A DNA stretch of 64,000 bases from Pampus argenteus (lineage: Eukaryota > Chordata > Actinopteri > Scombriformes > Stromateidae). The stretch is taken from contig CM072863.1 of the NCBI GenBank assembly GCA_036937835.1, positions 8,438,001 to 8,502,000 on the forward strand, in the 5' to 3' direction. The notes below the pieces were generated by a model. It was not told the DNA's origin and searched no databases. It saw nothing but the letters and a program-made list of their open reading frames with translations. The position numbers were made by a program, and so were the translations under genes. Shown here in pieces: positions 1 to 10,745 of the stretch (its first letter is position 1; every line of letters starts with the position of its first letter).

Positions 1-164
1 CTGTCGAGCTTTAAAGCAGCATTCCGAAGTCGAACGAGCCCAATGTGCCGTTTCCACGCGGGACTCTCAGCCAATGAAAAAGTGAGAAAGAGTAAAAAGA
101 GTGGGGGCGTGAGAGGAGGGGGAGGTGGAGGAGGGGGTAAATGTTTTCAGAGAGCGTGACAGAT

Positions 165-198
<34 letters not shown>

Positions 199-791
199 CT
201 GATACACACAAACAAACGGGCGGGTTGAAGGGACACAAAAAGAGAGCGAAAAAAAAACGGTCACATTTCTCAGGCACCTGAAAACGTGCTGGTTATTTCA
301 GGACGCGTGTTGCTTATTGATGAGAGGGGGAGTGTTTAAACTACTTCCACTCCAGTCATGTTTTGGTGGTGACTGTACACTGGCAAGCAGCTGAATGGTT
401 TGGGAACTCTGTAATTCAGAGAACACATATCCTACCACAGCCTGGCATCAGGAGGGTTGCAGACGGAGAGCTGAGCTGTTTCGTGCATCTATTTATCCTT
501 GGAAACTACTCGGATCAGTAGGCTAAAAGCTTTACTCTAATTTTCTTTTCTAAAAAAAAAAAAAAAATTTTTTCTTTCGCTGAGCTTTTCTCAAGACCCC
601 CTCCCCAATGCCCTGTGCACACTCCTATTGGTCTAAAGTCTGGGATACACTATCTATGCCTTGGCAGTTCATGACTCTTTCACCTGTATCAACGAAACTC
701 CTCAGTGGCAAGCAGACGCAGACAGACCAGCATTAAACGCCCTCAATTACACAGCAGGAAACAAGTGAACAACCTCGACCGACTGAGAAAC
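1..791 (+). promoter_or_regulatory. nr1d4: nr1d4 upstream region and 5'UTR
   Basis: This is non-coding sequence ahead of the Rev-erb start codon. It has a GA-rich microsatellite, an inverted CCAAT box (ATTGG at 627-631) and a poly-A/poly-T run near 553-575. The last ~100 bases before 792 have no ATG and are probably 5'UTR. I see no convincing TATA box, so the transcription start is not placed. Reading frames on the opposite strand here are low-complexity CT/GA shadows. Confidence 0.5.
167..195. repeat. (GA)n microsatellite
   Basis: About 14 uninterrupted GA units, about 600 bp upstream of the nr1d4 start codon. Purine-rich flanks extend on both sides. Confidence 0.9.
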
Positions 792-810
792 ATGGAAAAT
801 AGTCCTGGTG
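792..810 (+). CDS. nr1d4: nr1d4 exon 1 (residues 1-6)
   Basis: Encodes MENSPG plus one base. The start lies in a good context (gaaacATGG). The donor is GTAAGT. A very short first coding exon split just before the VI-L-Y segment matches the Rev-erb family layout (human: ...TGG / VITYIGSSGS). Confidence 0.82.
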
Positions 811-3800
811 GTAAGTAGACTTGAATACTACGTGTTCTGCCTTGAAGCCAGCGGAATAATAATGTCAGTGCCAAAAAGCAGCTATTTTGGAAGGAGCAGC
901 TACTGGTACATAATAGGAACAGATGCCGTTGCACTTCTCCGCATCAAATCATATGCGTAGAGAACAAGTGTATTGATTAATTTGTTTGAATTATTACTCA
1001 GCACTGTTTTGTCTAAAGCTGCATCGCGCTATATAGACACGCACTTCCTTTTATAAGAGTAAAAATGTGGTTTTCATCGTGTTAAAAATACATGTAATTT
1101 TAAAACACTGTACACATCTCATGATGCAATTTGTCGTGTAAAGTTTTGGTATGTTCTTGCAGTGCTGGAGCTACTGTATATTAGTTTTACAGCAACACGA
1201 ACAGGTATTATTTGGGGTTTTTTTGGGTTGAGGAAAAAAATACACGGCGTGCTCTCTAATTGATGTACAGCAGTGCACCATATGGTGTGATGCCAAACGA
1301 GTCTGGGCTGCAGATAGTTAAGAGTTTTGAGCTCGGAGAGGAAGTCCTCTCGTCAAATCGAAGCGGCGGACTTCCGATTCCCTGCATGTAAACAAACTCA
1401 CGTGAAGCACGACCCTAAACGCCCTCCGACCGGGCACGTTCCCTTTCTACAGTATAGTCTTTCGAGTAGGATAAGTGAAATCCTAAAATAATATACAGAT
1501 TATATTTCTCATGATGTGTGTGTGAATATTCTGCCATGTCATATGTGCTTTAGTTACTCCTAATTCCCTAAAACCGTCCTGAACGAGTAACTGACTTCAT
1601 TTACCGGAACTTTTTGAGTCTATATCTACTTTGCTGCGTTGTGTGATTGATTAAACACGTAATTCACTCTATATGTGGCCTAAGTGCACACCCTTAATAC
1701 ACGTGAGTGCACTATGTCAAAGAACAGTGACTCACTGAGTCAAAACAAGGCAGTGCCAGATTGTCCCTTCATGTACTGGCCGTGACTCGAAGGGCAATGT
1801 TGGGAGTAAACACCCAGTTCAGGCAGGATCTGAATCATGACCTAAATGTGTATATGCGAGTGACGATCTTTAGTTTACATAAATACAAGCACCGCTAACT
1901 CCATGGTTTACTGATTAAACATTGTTGACTAATGCATGTGCACTTGGTAACTCATATTTTACGTGTAACACACCACAGGAAGCCAATGGGTGCCTTTTAA
2001 TGGCGAGATAAAAATAAAATAATGCGCGTTGACGTCACCACTAACACTGTCTCATACATTTCAATTGTACAAGTTAGCTATGGCAACCAAACAGTAGAAG
2101 AAGACACTAAAGCCCTTGAACATGAGGATGGTCATCATGACTGTCTGTCTTCATTTGGCGTCCACCCAGAAACTGTCGTGATAATGTAGCGAATCATGCG
2201 CTTGATTTTTTTTTTTTTTTAGTACGCAGCTACCCCGCCTCGAGCTGACAGCACGTGTATAAAGCCTCAGTATCCACGTGCCGCGCATGATTCCCATGCA
2301 CCCCGCCCCACGCGGTCGCTCCTCTCTGCTGCGCGCGCTCCTCTCGCTCTTTAGCCCGCACGGGGATTCCTCTTCATTCGCCTGATAGCTTGGTCAGTGG
2401 GTCAGAGAGGTTTAACAGCCTACTCTCTCCTCCTGGTTACCATAACTGGATTTAAATGTCCGTTACTAAGTACAGCGACACATGTTAAACGTGAAGTACT
2501 GTGTAATGTTTGAAATTATATACACATATACATAAAAGTGAAAATACTGTGCATACACCACCCCACTACATTAACATGCATTAATGGCAACATTAATTAT
2601 TCAACATAGATAGTGATGTCATGACAATGTTTTCTATCCTGGAATCTTCAAATCAATGTTAGCTTTATTTATTTATTTCAAAGATAAATTAAATATAACT
2701 TTACAACAAAAGAGAGGGCACGTGGCTTAACAGCACAATTTCTAAATGAGTTAAATATTAGCTTACCCTTCACATTGTTTTACTGCCTAGCTTCATTATT
2801 GTCATTAGTAATTACGGTGACTTTTTCTTTTATCCAAATTGTGTACATGTTCAGTTTTAAAATCAGTAAAAATGGAGATGCTTTAACAAGTCAAATCATC
2901 ACTGTCCAGTTTCATTATTATCAAATTACATTCAGTGTATTGCAGTCGATTCGGGCAAAGGTGGTCAACTGTAGGCCTTCTTCCAACTTCACTAGTTGAA
3001 CATTAAACTCTATAATTATTGCGGTGAATGTGTAACACCTGAATAACTGAATTCTAAGTATTACTCATTGGCTGCCAGAGGGGTGGTGACTCCACGGCCA
3101 CAACCGCACAGTGACCACCCCTAATGTATTATGTGTTCAGAAAGCTTATCTTGTGACCTGAAAGCCTGACTATTGCATGACTGCGATAGCCTTTAATAAT
3201 AAAAACAATGTATGTCTTTGTCTGAAAATGTTTTCACTACGTCCGATAATTTGAAATACATAAATGCGTCACGGATGTCATCCATGCTAGCAAGAATAAG
3301 CTTAACGTCTGGCTGAGCTCCGATGCCAGTCCTGAAATCAGATTCCTTGTGCCTGCCAGCATGACAGATGATCACACAACTATCTGAGTCACATTAAAAG
3401 CCAAGCTTGATTCGAATGACAGATAGTATTTCAAGCCAAGGATCAAGTATAACCTGCCTCTTCTAGCCCAACAAGACCCACATGTAAAAGTCTTTTGACT
3501 TTTGAATGACAGAACTCCTTAAACTCAAGTTCAGACTGGAACAACAATGGAACCATTAATGTTTCTTTAAAAGATCATGGAGGTTCATGTGATATAAAGA
3601 CCCATCAGCCTTGAAGAGCTTGATAAATGAGACACATGACATGAGGCCAGCCGTTTCACGTGGAGTGGGGCTTACTGCCATGCACGGTTGTAAATGTTCC
3701 CATGAGAGGACAAACTAGTTAAAGTTGAGAAGGGGCATCTCTCCCCGGACATGACATGAGCATGATGTTTATACAGTTTGCCTTCTATACATGCATGCAT

Positions 3801-6800
3801 GCCCAGAGGGTGGGAAGACATGAGAGGGAAAATCATGGAGGACTGGCAGAGGGAGGGGCTGCAGAGCGTTTTGTTTATTCTATTGCTGCTATGGCTCTGT
3901 GTGTGTCCACAGGTCACATGTTGTAACCTGTGCCTGAGTACAGCACAGTTTACACTCCCAAAGCTCATTCTGGCACACAGTCAGACCAGATTCCTGGAAA
4001 CAGTTACGAGGAGACAGAATACGGAATGTTTTTACACCAGAGAGGCGGGGATGTGACGGTGAATGTACAGTGAGGGACGGTACCGTGTGAACCTTGTCCT
4101 CTGCAGATGATGCACATGTTCATGAGGCTTTACTGCTTTCACACATGCAACATCTGCGTGTGAATTCATAGCCGCTCTGACACTGGAGCTACCACCACAA
4201 GCACACAAGCAGTCAAGCCCAGAGTACCTCGCATTCAGTGTTGACACGTGTAAGCAATGGAATTATGGAGGCACTTAGAGCTACACAGAAATACAGCACG
4301 TGTTTTCTCAAGGAGAGAGCACACTGGCATGGGGGAGGCTTTTTTCAGATGATTCAAGGTCCTTAAGAGGAAATGTACAAAGAATGACAGTGTAGACAAT
4401 TCAAGGGTATTGTTACTATTTAGGATAGCACTTCCACTACAGACGAGCCATCTCTTAACGTGACTGCAGTAACCTGTTGGGCAGAGTGCAGCAGACATCT
4501 GATATTTAGTCTGATGAAAGCTGTGTTACTTGGTTGCTCAATGAAAATCTGCAGTCATTATCATTAGCGATGCAGATTCTCAATGAAGTATGTTAAGCAT
4601 GCAGTTTTGACACATGGGAAAGTTGGAAGGCTTTTATGCTAAAGTATTCAGACACTTGGCACATAAACATGACCCACAAATTAAAAACAAGATGAGGATC
4701 ATTATAAGGAGAACATAAAGATATGAGCACAAAAATAAAAATTCTTGATATCAGAAATGTCCGCAATAGTACAGATTGTATTTTAAGCACTGATATTGTT
4801 TATTTTATAATTGTTTTTTTTTAGCATGGCTCTGAGGAATGCTGCGACTTAAGGTAGCTGCGCCCTGCTTGCTTTCCTCTACGTCTGTAGTCACAGCATT
4901 AAAGCTCTTTCTATTCCAAACGTGATCTGCCCTAGCGCTTGTTATTGTACTGCTGCTGTTGTCTACACGGGACTGCGCAAAGAGCCTTGTGAGCCGAGCG
5001 GGAACTGTGTCAAGAGTCCATGTGAGCTCCCGGTCAGGTGGCTGGCGGATAGATGGGTCTGCATGCCCGGAGCCAAAGTAGGGAGGGAGGGAGGGAGGAG
5101 GAAGGTAGGAGGGGAGGAGGCTAGAGAAGAAGGGAGGGGGGAGAGGAGAAAATACTGAGTGCTGAAAGCAAGCAGGCAGGGAGCTGGCTGGCTCAGCCTG
5201 CACGTGAGGGGCAGTCTTTCATCTTGCAGGCAGGAACACTGTCTGCAAAAGAAGGGGGTTGGATGGGTGTTGCATTGAGGGGTAATAGGGCATTTCCGAC
5301 TTGATGTGACATCCCTAAACAAAGGCTTGTCTGTGGTATTTATGTGAAGGTTTATTGACTTACTGCCATAATGCAATGAACACCTTATGGTGTTTCTTGT
5401 TCCATCAGAGCCACATAGATTAGATGAGGCATTTGTATAATATCCTGGTGATATTCTCCATTGAAGGCTATTGTATCAAGCATAACCATAATAACACTAC
5501 CTTATCAGAACATTCATAGCTGTAATGTTATTTAAGCAAGTCATCCACTATGACTACTTACCATTTGTAGGTGTTGGTTTAACCATCAGATAAGGGTATT
5601 CATATTATTGCCTAGTTGTTGCGTATTTTGCCATTATTTATTTATTTATAGAAATCTTTCCAGTGGGCTTCCAATATGCCAAAGTATATCTAGTCTTTTT
5701 TTGAGAGCTGGCACGACAGTGCCTTTATTCTTTTTATTACTTTATTATCTAACAAATTAGAAGCCGAAATGCACAGATATCCAGGTCGAAGTTCTTGACT
5801 TGGCCTTGTTTCTTAAAGGAATCATTAGATCACATTTCTGCTCTCCCAACGTGATCAGGGTTTTGTATGCGTTTGCGAAGGTCTGCCAAGTAAAGTCACT
5901 GGATCAAAGTATTTCTCAACACTCACACTCCCACTCACATTGTACATGTGAGCAGAGACCTTGATGAAGATCTGTGAACTTGAGTATTTGCCCTCTCTGT
6001 TCCTCCAGGTGGTGTTATCTTGTATGCTGGCTCATCTGGCAGTGCCAGCCCAAGTCCTGGCAGCCCTTCAAGTGGATACCAGACCCAGTCGCCTTCCTCC
6101 CACTCGCAGCCTTCATCCCCAGAGGGTGTCTCCTTTCAGGAGATTGGGGCCCTGAAGCATGGAGGGGAACAAAGAGGAGGAACTCCTTCCCCGAAAATGG
6201 TCTTCCAGTTCCCTGAAGTGAATAACACTCCAGTCGCCCAAATTAATACAGTATCATCAGCACCCTACAACCATCCCACAGTGGCCAAAAGACCTTGTGG
6301 TTTTACTGGCACCTTCACAAGTAAGTCTATGCTCACTTCCACATATCCTCCTCTCCTCTATGTTTACCTGCCAGCAGTTTGTTATTGGATTCATCTCTCT
6401 GATGATGGATGTATGCTTCTTTTATAGAGACTGGCGGTATGGTGCTTCTATGTAAGGTGTGCGGCGACATTGCATCAGGGTTCCATTATGGTGTGCACGC
6501 CTGCGAGGGCTGCAAGGTGAGAATGAACATAGATAGTATGTCGTGTCTTTCTTTTATGTGACACATTGCCACGACAGATATGCTTCAACTTCTTCATCCT
6601 TCTTGTGCCTTCTTCAGGGTTTCTTCAGACGCAGCATTCAACAGAACATTCACTACAAGATGTGTGTCAAGAATGAAAATTGTCTCATCATGCGCATGAA
6701 CCGAAACCGGTGCCAACACTGCCGTTTTAAGAAGTGTCTCTCCGTGGGCATGTCCCGAGATGGTGAGAGAGTGTTAATGTCCTAGATATTTTTGACATAT

Positions 6801-9768
6801 GGAAACTAAAACTAAAATATCAGTTTTACCCAGTGTAGAACAGAGAATTTAGGGTTACTTTGATGATCAAATGTTATAGCTTCAGAGAATATGTTTTTAA
6901 GTCCTCCCCGACCAAAAGATGAGTCCTCGGTTAAAATTGTACCTCCGCAGGTCTTATGTCTCACCACAAAAAAATCATTCCCTCTTCATCTTCTTGTTTC
7001 TTTTCTTTCTCCATTCTCCTATTTCTGCCTTTTGTTCCCTTCTGTGTCCCTCTCTCCTTGCCCTACTGTTTGATTTATGGCAAGAGAAGCACAATAGTCC
7101 CTGTAGTCATCAGTCAAAGGGAAACTGTGACAAATATGGTTTATTTTGGGAAATTGGGGCAGAAAAGTTGTTGATAATGTGTTCACCAAGATGTTCAGTC
7201 TTACCTTTTTATTTTTTTCAACATTGACATTTACAAGCAATCATTTGGAAATAATGTTATTCTATCCTGTTAATCATTAAGATGTACAGTGGCTCTCTCA
7301 AAATTAAAATAGTATTACACTGTTAATCTGCATTACTGCATTGTTTCACTGCAAGGCTCCAATCTCTTGGGACATGGCTAAACTAGGTGATAATAAATCA
7401 TGTTTTTTCTGGAGCAAACATTTTTAGTTGACCCAAAAAAAGCCAGAATGCAGGAGTGAAAAATCACCTGCTAATTCGGCAGATCGCAGCAGGGATTATT
7501 AATTAACTATATTGTAAATTTTTTATTTTCTGAATAAGCATATTATCATAAAAAAATGCAATATGCGATTCAAGTATTGGTTCCACCCCAAACCCACAGC
7601 GATAATCTTAGACCCACAAAGCCACTATTCATTTCCACTTTATGTCTTTGACTTGACAACATGTCAAATTAATTTTTGATCCAATTTGAACCAATTTGTC
7701 TCAACACCAGCCCTTTTCCTATTAACCTCTCCCACCTGTGTCTCTTCTAGTTATGACCTTTATGCTACTCAATCATTCTGTCACTACAAAACATGACATC
7801 ATGTTCAGGGCTGTTGACCCAGTGACCTACTTCCACAGAAAAAGAGAGAGCGAAAGCTCAACTGAGAGACAGAAAGGGAGAGAGACTGGGGGATGTGGTG
7901 TAGCATAGAGCATACTATAAATAGGTCTGTCAGTGGTGGTGCAGTATTGAAAGGGGGGAGGGGAGGATTGCAAGGACGGAGAATAGGATGAGATGACGGC
8001 TTTAGTTTCTATATTGCAGTGAAACAGCTGTGATGGACACAGAGACAGTAGGAAGGTTTTAGGATTTGTAATCCACAAAGAGATTACAGCAAGAGTGTTA
8101 GATGTAGAACTCATATTGGTGTAAGAACTGGCTGTTATTTTTCTACATTGTTTAAATGTGAAAATCATTTTAACTCTTTCTGCTGTTCCATGTATTCATT
8201 AATAGTGCTGCCAGTAAGTAGCTAGCAATAATATCAATGTTTGGTGACAGTAAATGCTAACAGAGGATGCTCTCTTGGTTGCAATTCTCAGCTGTGCGCT
8301 TTGGGCGTATTCCCAAGCGGGAGAAGCAGAGACTATTGGATGAGATGCAGAGCTACATGAACAGTCTCAATGAATCAGCCTCCATGGAAATGGAGGTGTC
8401 ACCTCACTCCGACACCCCCTGCAGTCCACAGAACCACCAGTCGAATGAAGGAGCCGGCTCCACAACGCAGTCTTACTGTAGCAACTTGATAAGCACTGAC
8501 GAGAAGCCTCTCAAGATGGCTGCCAGCAACCATGGCACTTCCTCTTTCCACAACAGTTCAGTGCATGAACCTGCCATGTCGCATACAGCAACCCAGACGC
8601 CACACACGCATCACGGGGAGCAGGCAAACCTGACATCAAGCTACCCTCGCACCTCAAACTGTCCTGTTGCGCCCACCAACAATGAAAACTCCACTAACAT
8701 CGACAATTCCAAGTACAACTTCTCCTCCAACCAGAATCAGTGCCCCGTCAGTGGCCGCCTGTCATCTCAGTCCTACGCAGCCAATCATAACAGTTTCCTA
8801 GCCACCGATTCCCAGAACCAGAATTCCTGCCCTTGGAAGCTGAACGGAGGAGCCAAAGTGCTGGTGAGCATTTTCTTTTTTTTTTTTCAGTATGTATGTA
8901 AATATCTATGAATATCTATTTGATGTCAGTAAACAGTGCTTAATGGCCATTGTCTTCTCCTCTCTCTGTCCGTGACAGGCATGTCCACTCAACTCATGTC
9001 CTGTGGCTCCAGCCAGTCGCTCCAGTCAGGAGGTATGGGAGTCTTTTTCCCAGTGTTTCACCCCTGCTGTTAAAGAAGTGGTGGAGTTCGCAAAGAGCAT
9101 CCCAGGCTTCCAGATGCTTAGCCAGCATGATCAAGTCATGCTGCTCAAATCTGGCACATTCCAGGTAGATTCACATGGTTAAAATAGAAATATGTGGGAT
9201 ATTTTTCTTTGCTTAATTCTCATCACATGGGAGTTTCTTCTGACACTGACCTGGGGTCTGGTTCTGTCCACAGGTTCTGATGGTGAGGTTCTGTTCATTG
9301 TTTGATCCCAAGGAAAGGACTGTGACCTTTCTCAATGGGCAGACATACTCTCTGGCATCACTAAGGGCTCTGGGTATGGGCTCTTTATTGGACGCCATGT
9401 TTGATTTCAGCGAGAAACTAGGATCCTTGGGTCTGGAACCAGATGAGATGGCCCTTTTCATGGCTGTCGTGCTCGTTTCTGCTGGTAAGACTTATACTCA
9501 TACAAGCACACACTGTACTGTATGTGCACCTTTCCTCGTGTCTGAGCCTAATTTCTCCTCCCTTTCTGCAGACCGCTCTGGTATAGTGGATGTGGGAGCA
9601 GTGGAGCAACTGCAGGAGAATCTAATAAAAGCTCTGCGCTCTCTCATCACCAATCGCCGCCCAGATGACAGCACTCTCTTCCCAAAGTTGCTGCTCCGTC
9701 TGCCGGACCTGCGCACGCTGAACAACCAACACTCTGACAAGCTTTTAGCGTTCCGCATAGATCCTTGA
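792..9768 (+). CDS. nr1d4: Rev-erb family nuclear receptor, probably Rev-erb gamma (8 coding exons, 576 aa)
   Basis: Haem-dependent transcriptional repressor of the circadian Rev-erb family, acting in the nucleus. Coding exons: 792-810, 6009-6320, 6428-6516, 6618-6762, 8292-8863, 8979-9164, 9274-9484 and 9572-9768; all junctions are GT-AG and in phase. The DNA-binding domain (about 119-185) has zinc cysteines 119/122/136/139 and 156/162/172/175 and P-box EGCKG. A basic extension FGRIPKREKQR follows, then a low-complexity hinge (about 203-379) and a ligand-binding domain (380-576). Cys381 (LACP) and His565 (NNQHSDK) match the two haem ligands known in mammalian Rev-erbs. The protein stops at LLAFRIDP, with no AF-2 helix, as expected of an obligate repressor. 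I prefer NR1D4 over NR1D1/NR1D2 because the neighbours (faim2, rbms2) belong to the 12q13 paralogon, where mammals lack a Rev-erb. The family call is near certain; the paralogue is inferred. Confidence 0.88.
2252..2280. promoter_or_regulatory. nr1d4: paired E-boxes (CACGTG x2)
   Basis: Two perfect CACGTG hexamers begin 23 bp apart (2252 and 2275). CLOCK/BMAL1-type factors bind such sites, and mammalian Rev-erb genes are E-box driven. The pair brackets a TATAAAG. Confidence 0.55.
2391..2404 (+). promoter_or_regulatory. nr1d4: DR2 nuclear receptor element
   Basis: TGGTCA and GGGTCA half-sites are separated by 2 bp. DR2 is the dimer geometry bound by Rev-erb (RevDR2), and Rev-erb alpha is known to autorepress through such a site. 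The first half-site is imperfect and its 5' flank is only partly AT-rich. Confidence 0.4.
6009..6320 (+). CDS. nr1d4: nr1d4 exon 2, A/B domain (residues 7-110)
   Basis: Begins GGVILYAGSSGS, the conserved Rev-erb N-terminal motif. A Ser/Pro-rich stretch follows (SPSPGSPSSGYQTQSPSS), like the kinase-targeted region of mammalian Rev-erb alpha. Acceptor CTCCAG, donor GTAAGT, phase 1 out. Confidence 0.9.
6428..6516 (+). CDS. nr1d4: nr1d4 exon 3, first zinc finger (residues 111-140)
   Basis: Encodes the first C4 zinc finger and most of the P-box, ending at EGCK. The split after that lysine is the conserved nuclear-receptor intron position. Acceptor TTATAG, donor GTGAGA. Confidence 0.95.
6618..6762 (+). 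CDS. nr1d4: nr1d4 exon 4, second zinc finger (residues 141-188)
   Basis: Begins GFFRRSIQQNI and carries the second C4 finger, ending KKCLSVGMSRD. Acceptor TTCAG, donor GTGAGA, phase 1 out. Confidence 0.95.
6763..8291 (+). other. nr1d4: nr1d4 intron 4
   Basis: 1.5 kb between the second zinc finger and the C-terminal extension. It is AT-rich and pyrimidine-rich with no supported exon. The only notable content is the DR2 site at 7815-7828. Confidence 0.8.
7815..7828 (-). promoter_or_regulatory. nr1d4: RevDR2-like element in nr1d4 intron 4
   Basis: Read on the minus strand, the site is AGGTCA-CT-GGGTCA, a clean DR2. The flank just 5' (GAAGT) matches the Rev-erb flank WAWNT at four of five positions. 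This is a plausible autoregulatory site. Confidence 0.5.
8292..8863 (+). CDS. nr1d4: nr1d4 exon 5, C-terminal extension and hinge (residues 189-379)
   Basis: Begins AVRFGRIPKREKQR, the DNA-contacting extension that reads the AT-rich flank of a RevRE. A long hinge rich in Ser, Asn, Thr and His follows, with little conservation. Exon 5 ends at GAKVL. Donor GTGAGC. Confidence 0.92.
8979..9164 (+). CDS. nr1d4: nr1d4 exon 6, start of ligand-binding domain (residues 380-441)
   Basis: Starts ACPLNSCP; the first Cys (381) aligns with the haem-ligand Cys of Rev-erbs. It continues with the corepressor-binding helix region FTPAVKEVVEFAKSIPGF and LSQHDQVMLLKSGTFQ. Confidence 0.94.
9274..9484 (+). CDS. 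nr1d4: nr1d4 exon 7, ligand-binding domain core (residues 442-511)
   Basis: Encodes VLMVRFCSLFDPKERTV through MFDFSEKL to FMAVVLVSA, all typical of the Rev-erb LBD. Donor GTAAGA, phase 1. Confidence 0.95.
9572..9768 (+). CDS. nr1d4: nr1d4 exon 8, end of ligand-binding domain and stop (residues 512-576)
   Basis: Completes the LBD with LPDLRTLNNQHSDKLLAF and stops (TGA 9766-9768) right after helix 11, so helix 12/AF-2 is absent, as in all Rev-erbs. His565 is the predicted haem ligand. Confidence 0.95.
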
Positions 9769-10745
9769 GTTCAGAAGGTCCACATCGTATCTGTTTGGGA
9801 GAACTTCCTTGCTTCCCATGCAAGCCAGGCCTGCTACAGACACTGGCCTCTGCATGATTGACAGTTGTTGTGGGAGCTGTGTGAAGTGTAATGCTGTGAG
9901 AGAGAGGACTCTAGTGAAGGATGGAGGCACAGCAGGAAGTGGAGGCCCCTGAACTCAAACTGATCCCTCCAGTTGCTTCCAGGGTCGCTAAAAAAAACTA
10001 CTAAAAACATAAACTGTGTTCTTCCTTGGGTTGTTTGAGTCAACATCAAACTACTAAGTAATCACCTCACTCTCCTGGAGCTTGTCAGAGACAGTTTGTT
10101 CTGAAGACCAAAAAGAAGAGAGAGCTGGTTGTTGCTCCATCATCCTATCCCAGCTCACAAAGCAAACAAGAAGGAAGCACATACTTTTGCCCAGAGAAAC
10201 AGGAGCATTCCCCAACTATGATTTCTTATTGTACATTCATGCCACAACCTCTTACATCTTAAATCAATATATATTATAGCAATAGAAATGTTTAACACAC
10301 AGCTAGAAGCTTTCTGGATGCCCTGTTGAAATGACATAAGCTATTTTCACAACATGTCACCATGTGGGAAATCTTTATGAAAATCACCCATTTGTGATTG
10401 AGAAATGTATAACATTTTAAGAAATGAGAGTATCTTGCATTGTATTGGTATGCTGTAATCAGGGAGAAATTATTGGTCATTTTAGACCGTGTCTGATGGG
10501 TTAAAGTGTTCTGTGTAAATTTTGTATATATCCTTTATTCTAAGTTGGTACTCTTGTTAGTTTGCAGAGTTCTGGATATGTAAATGAAGTTAGTATTGAA
10601 GTATTGTATTATGTCAGCATCATTGACACATAATAAATCGCTCTACAGACTGCAAAGAGAAAGCAGCATTTGAACCATGCACTTGGAGTATAACCTTTTT
10701 ATTTGAAAATATATGATTGAAATAAATGTATTGTCAACTGACTGC
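9769..10745 (+). other. nr1d4: nr1d4 3'UTR
   Basis: About 1 kb of AT-rich sequence after the stop. It holds two AATAAA signals (10632-10637 and 10721-10726); the second is the likelier end. The short open frames here are not genes. Confidence 0.7.
10721..10726 (+). terminator. nr1d4: polyadenylation signal, nr1d4
   Basis: AATAAA about 950 bases after the stop codon, followed by a T/G-rich stretch. An earlier AATAAA at 10632 could be used instead. Confidence 0.55.

Larger units (their letters stand above)
1980..2410 (+). promoter_or_regulatory. nr1d4: candidate internal promoter/enhancer in nr1d4 intron 1
   Basis: A compact block contains, in order, a CCAAT (1983-1987), a perfect CRE TGACGTCA (2030-2037), two CACGTG E-boxes (2252-2257 and 2275-2280) around a TATAAAG (2258-2264), a CCCCGCCCC GC-box (near 2301) in a CpG-rich stretch, and a DR2 receptor site (2391-2404). 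This combination is typical of clock-gene promoters. Start-site activity is inferred only. Confidence 0.45.
811..6008 (+). other. nr1d4: nr1d4 intron 1
   Basis: 5.2 kb with no supported coding exon; the open frames in it are short and unlike any family I know. It carries nine CACGTG hexamers, a perfect CRE, a GC-rich block and a DR2 element (annotated separately), plus a purine-rich tract at 5077-5152. It looks like a regulatory intron. Confidence 0.75.

Noticed and set aside
4805..5376. Overlapping long frames on both strands
   Set aside because: They come from a GGGA/TCCC purine-rich tract inside nr1d4 intron 1, with no start context, family likeness or splice evidence.
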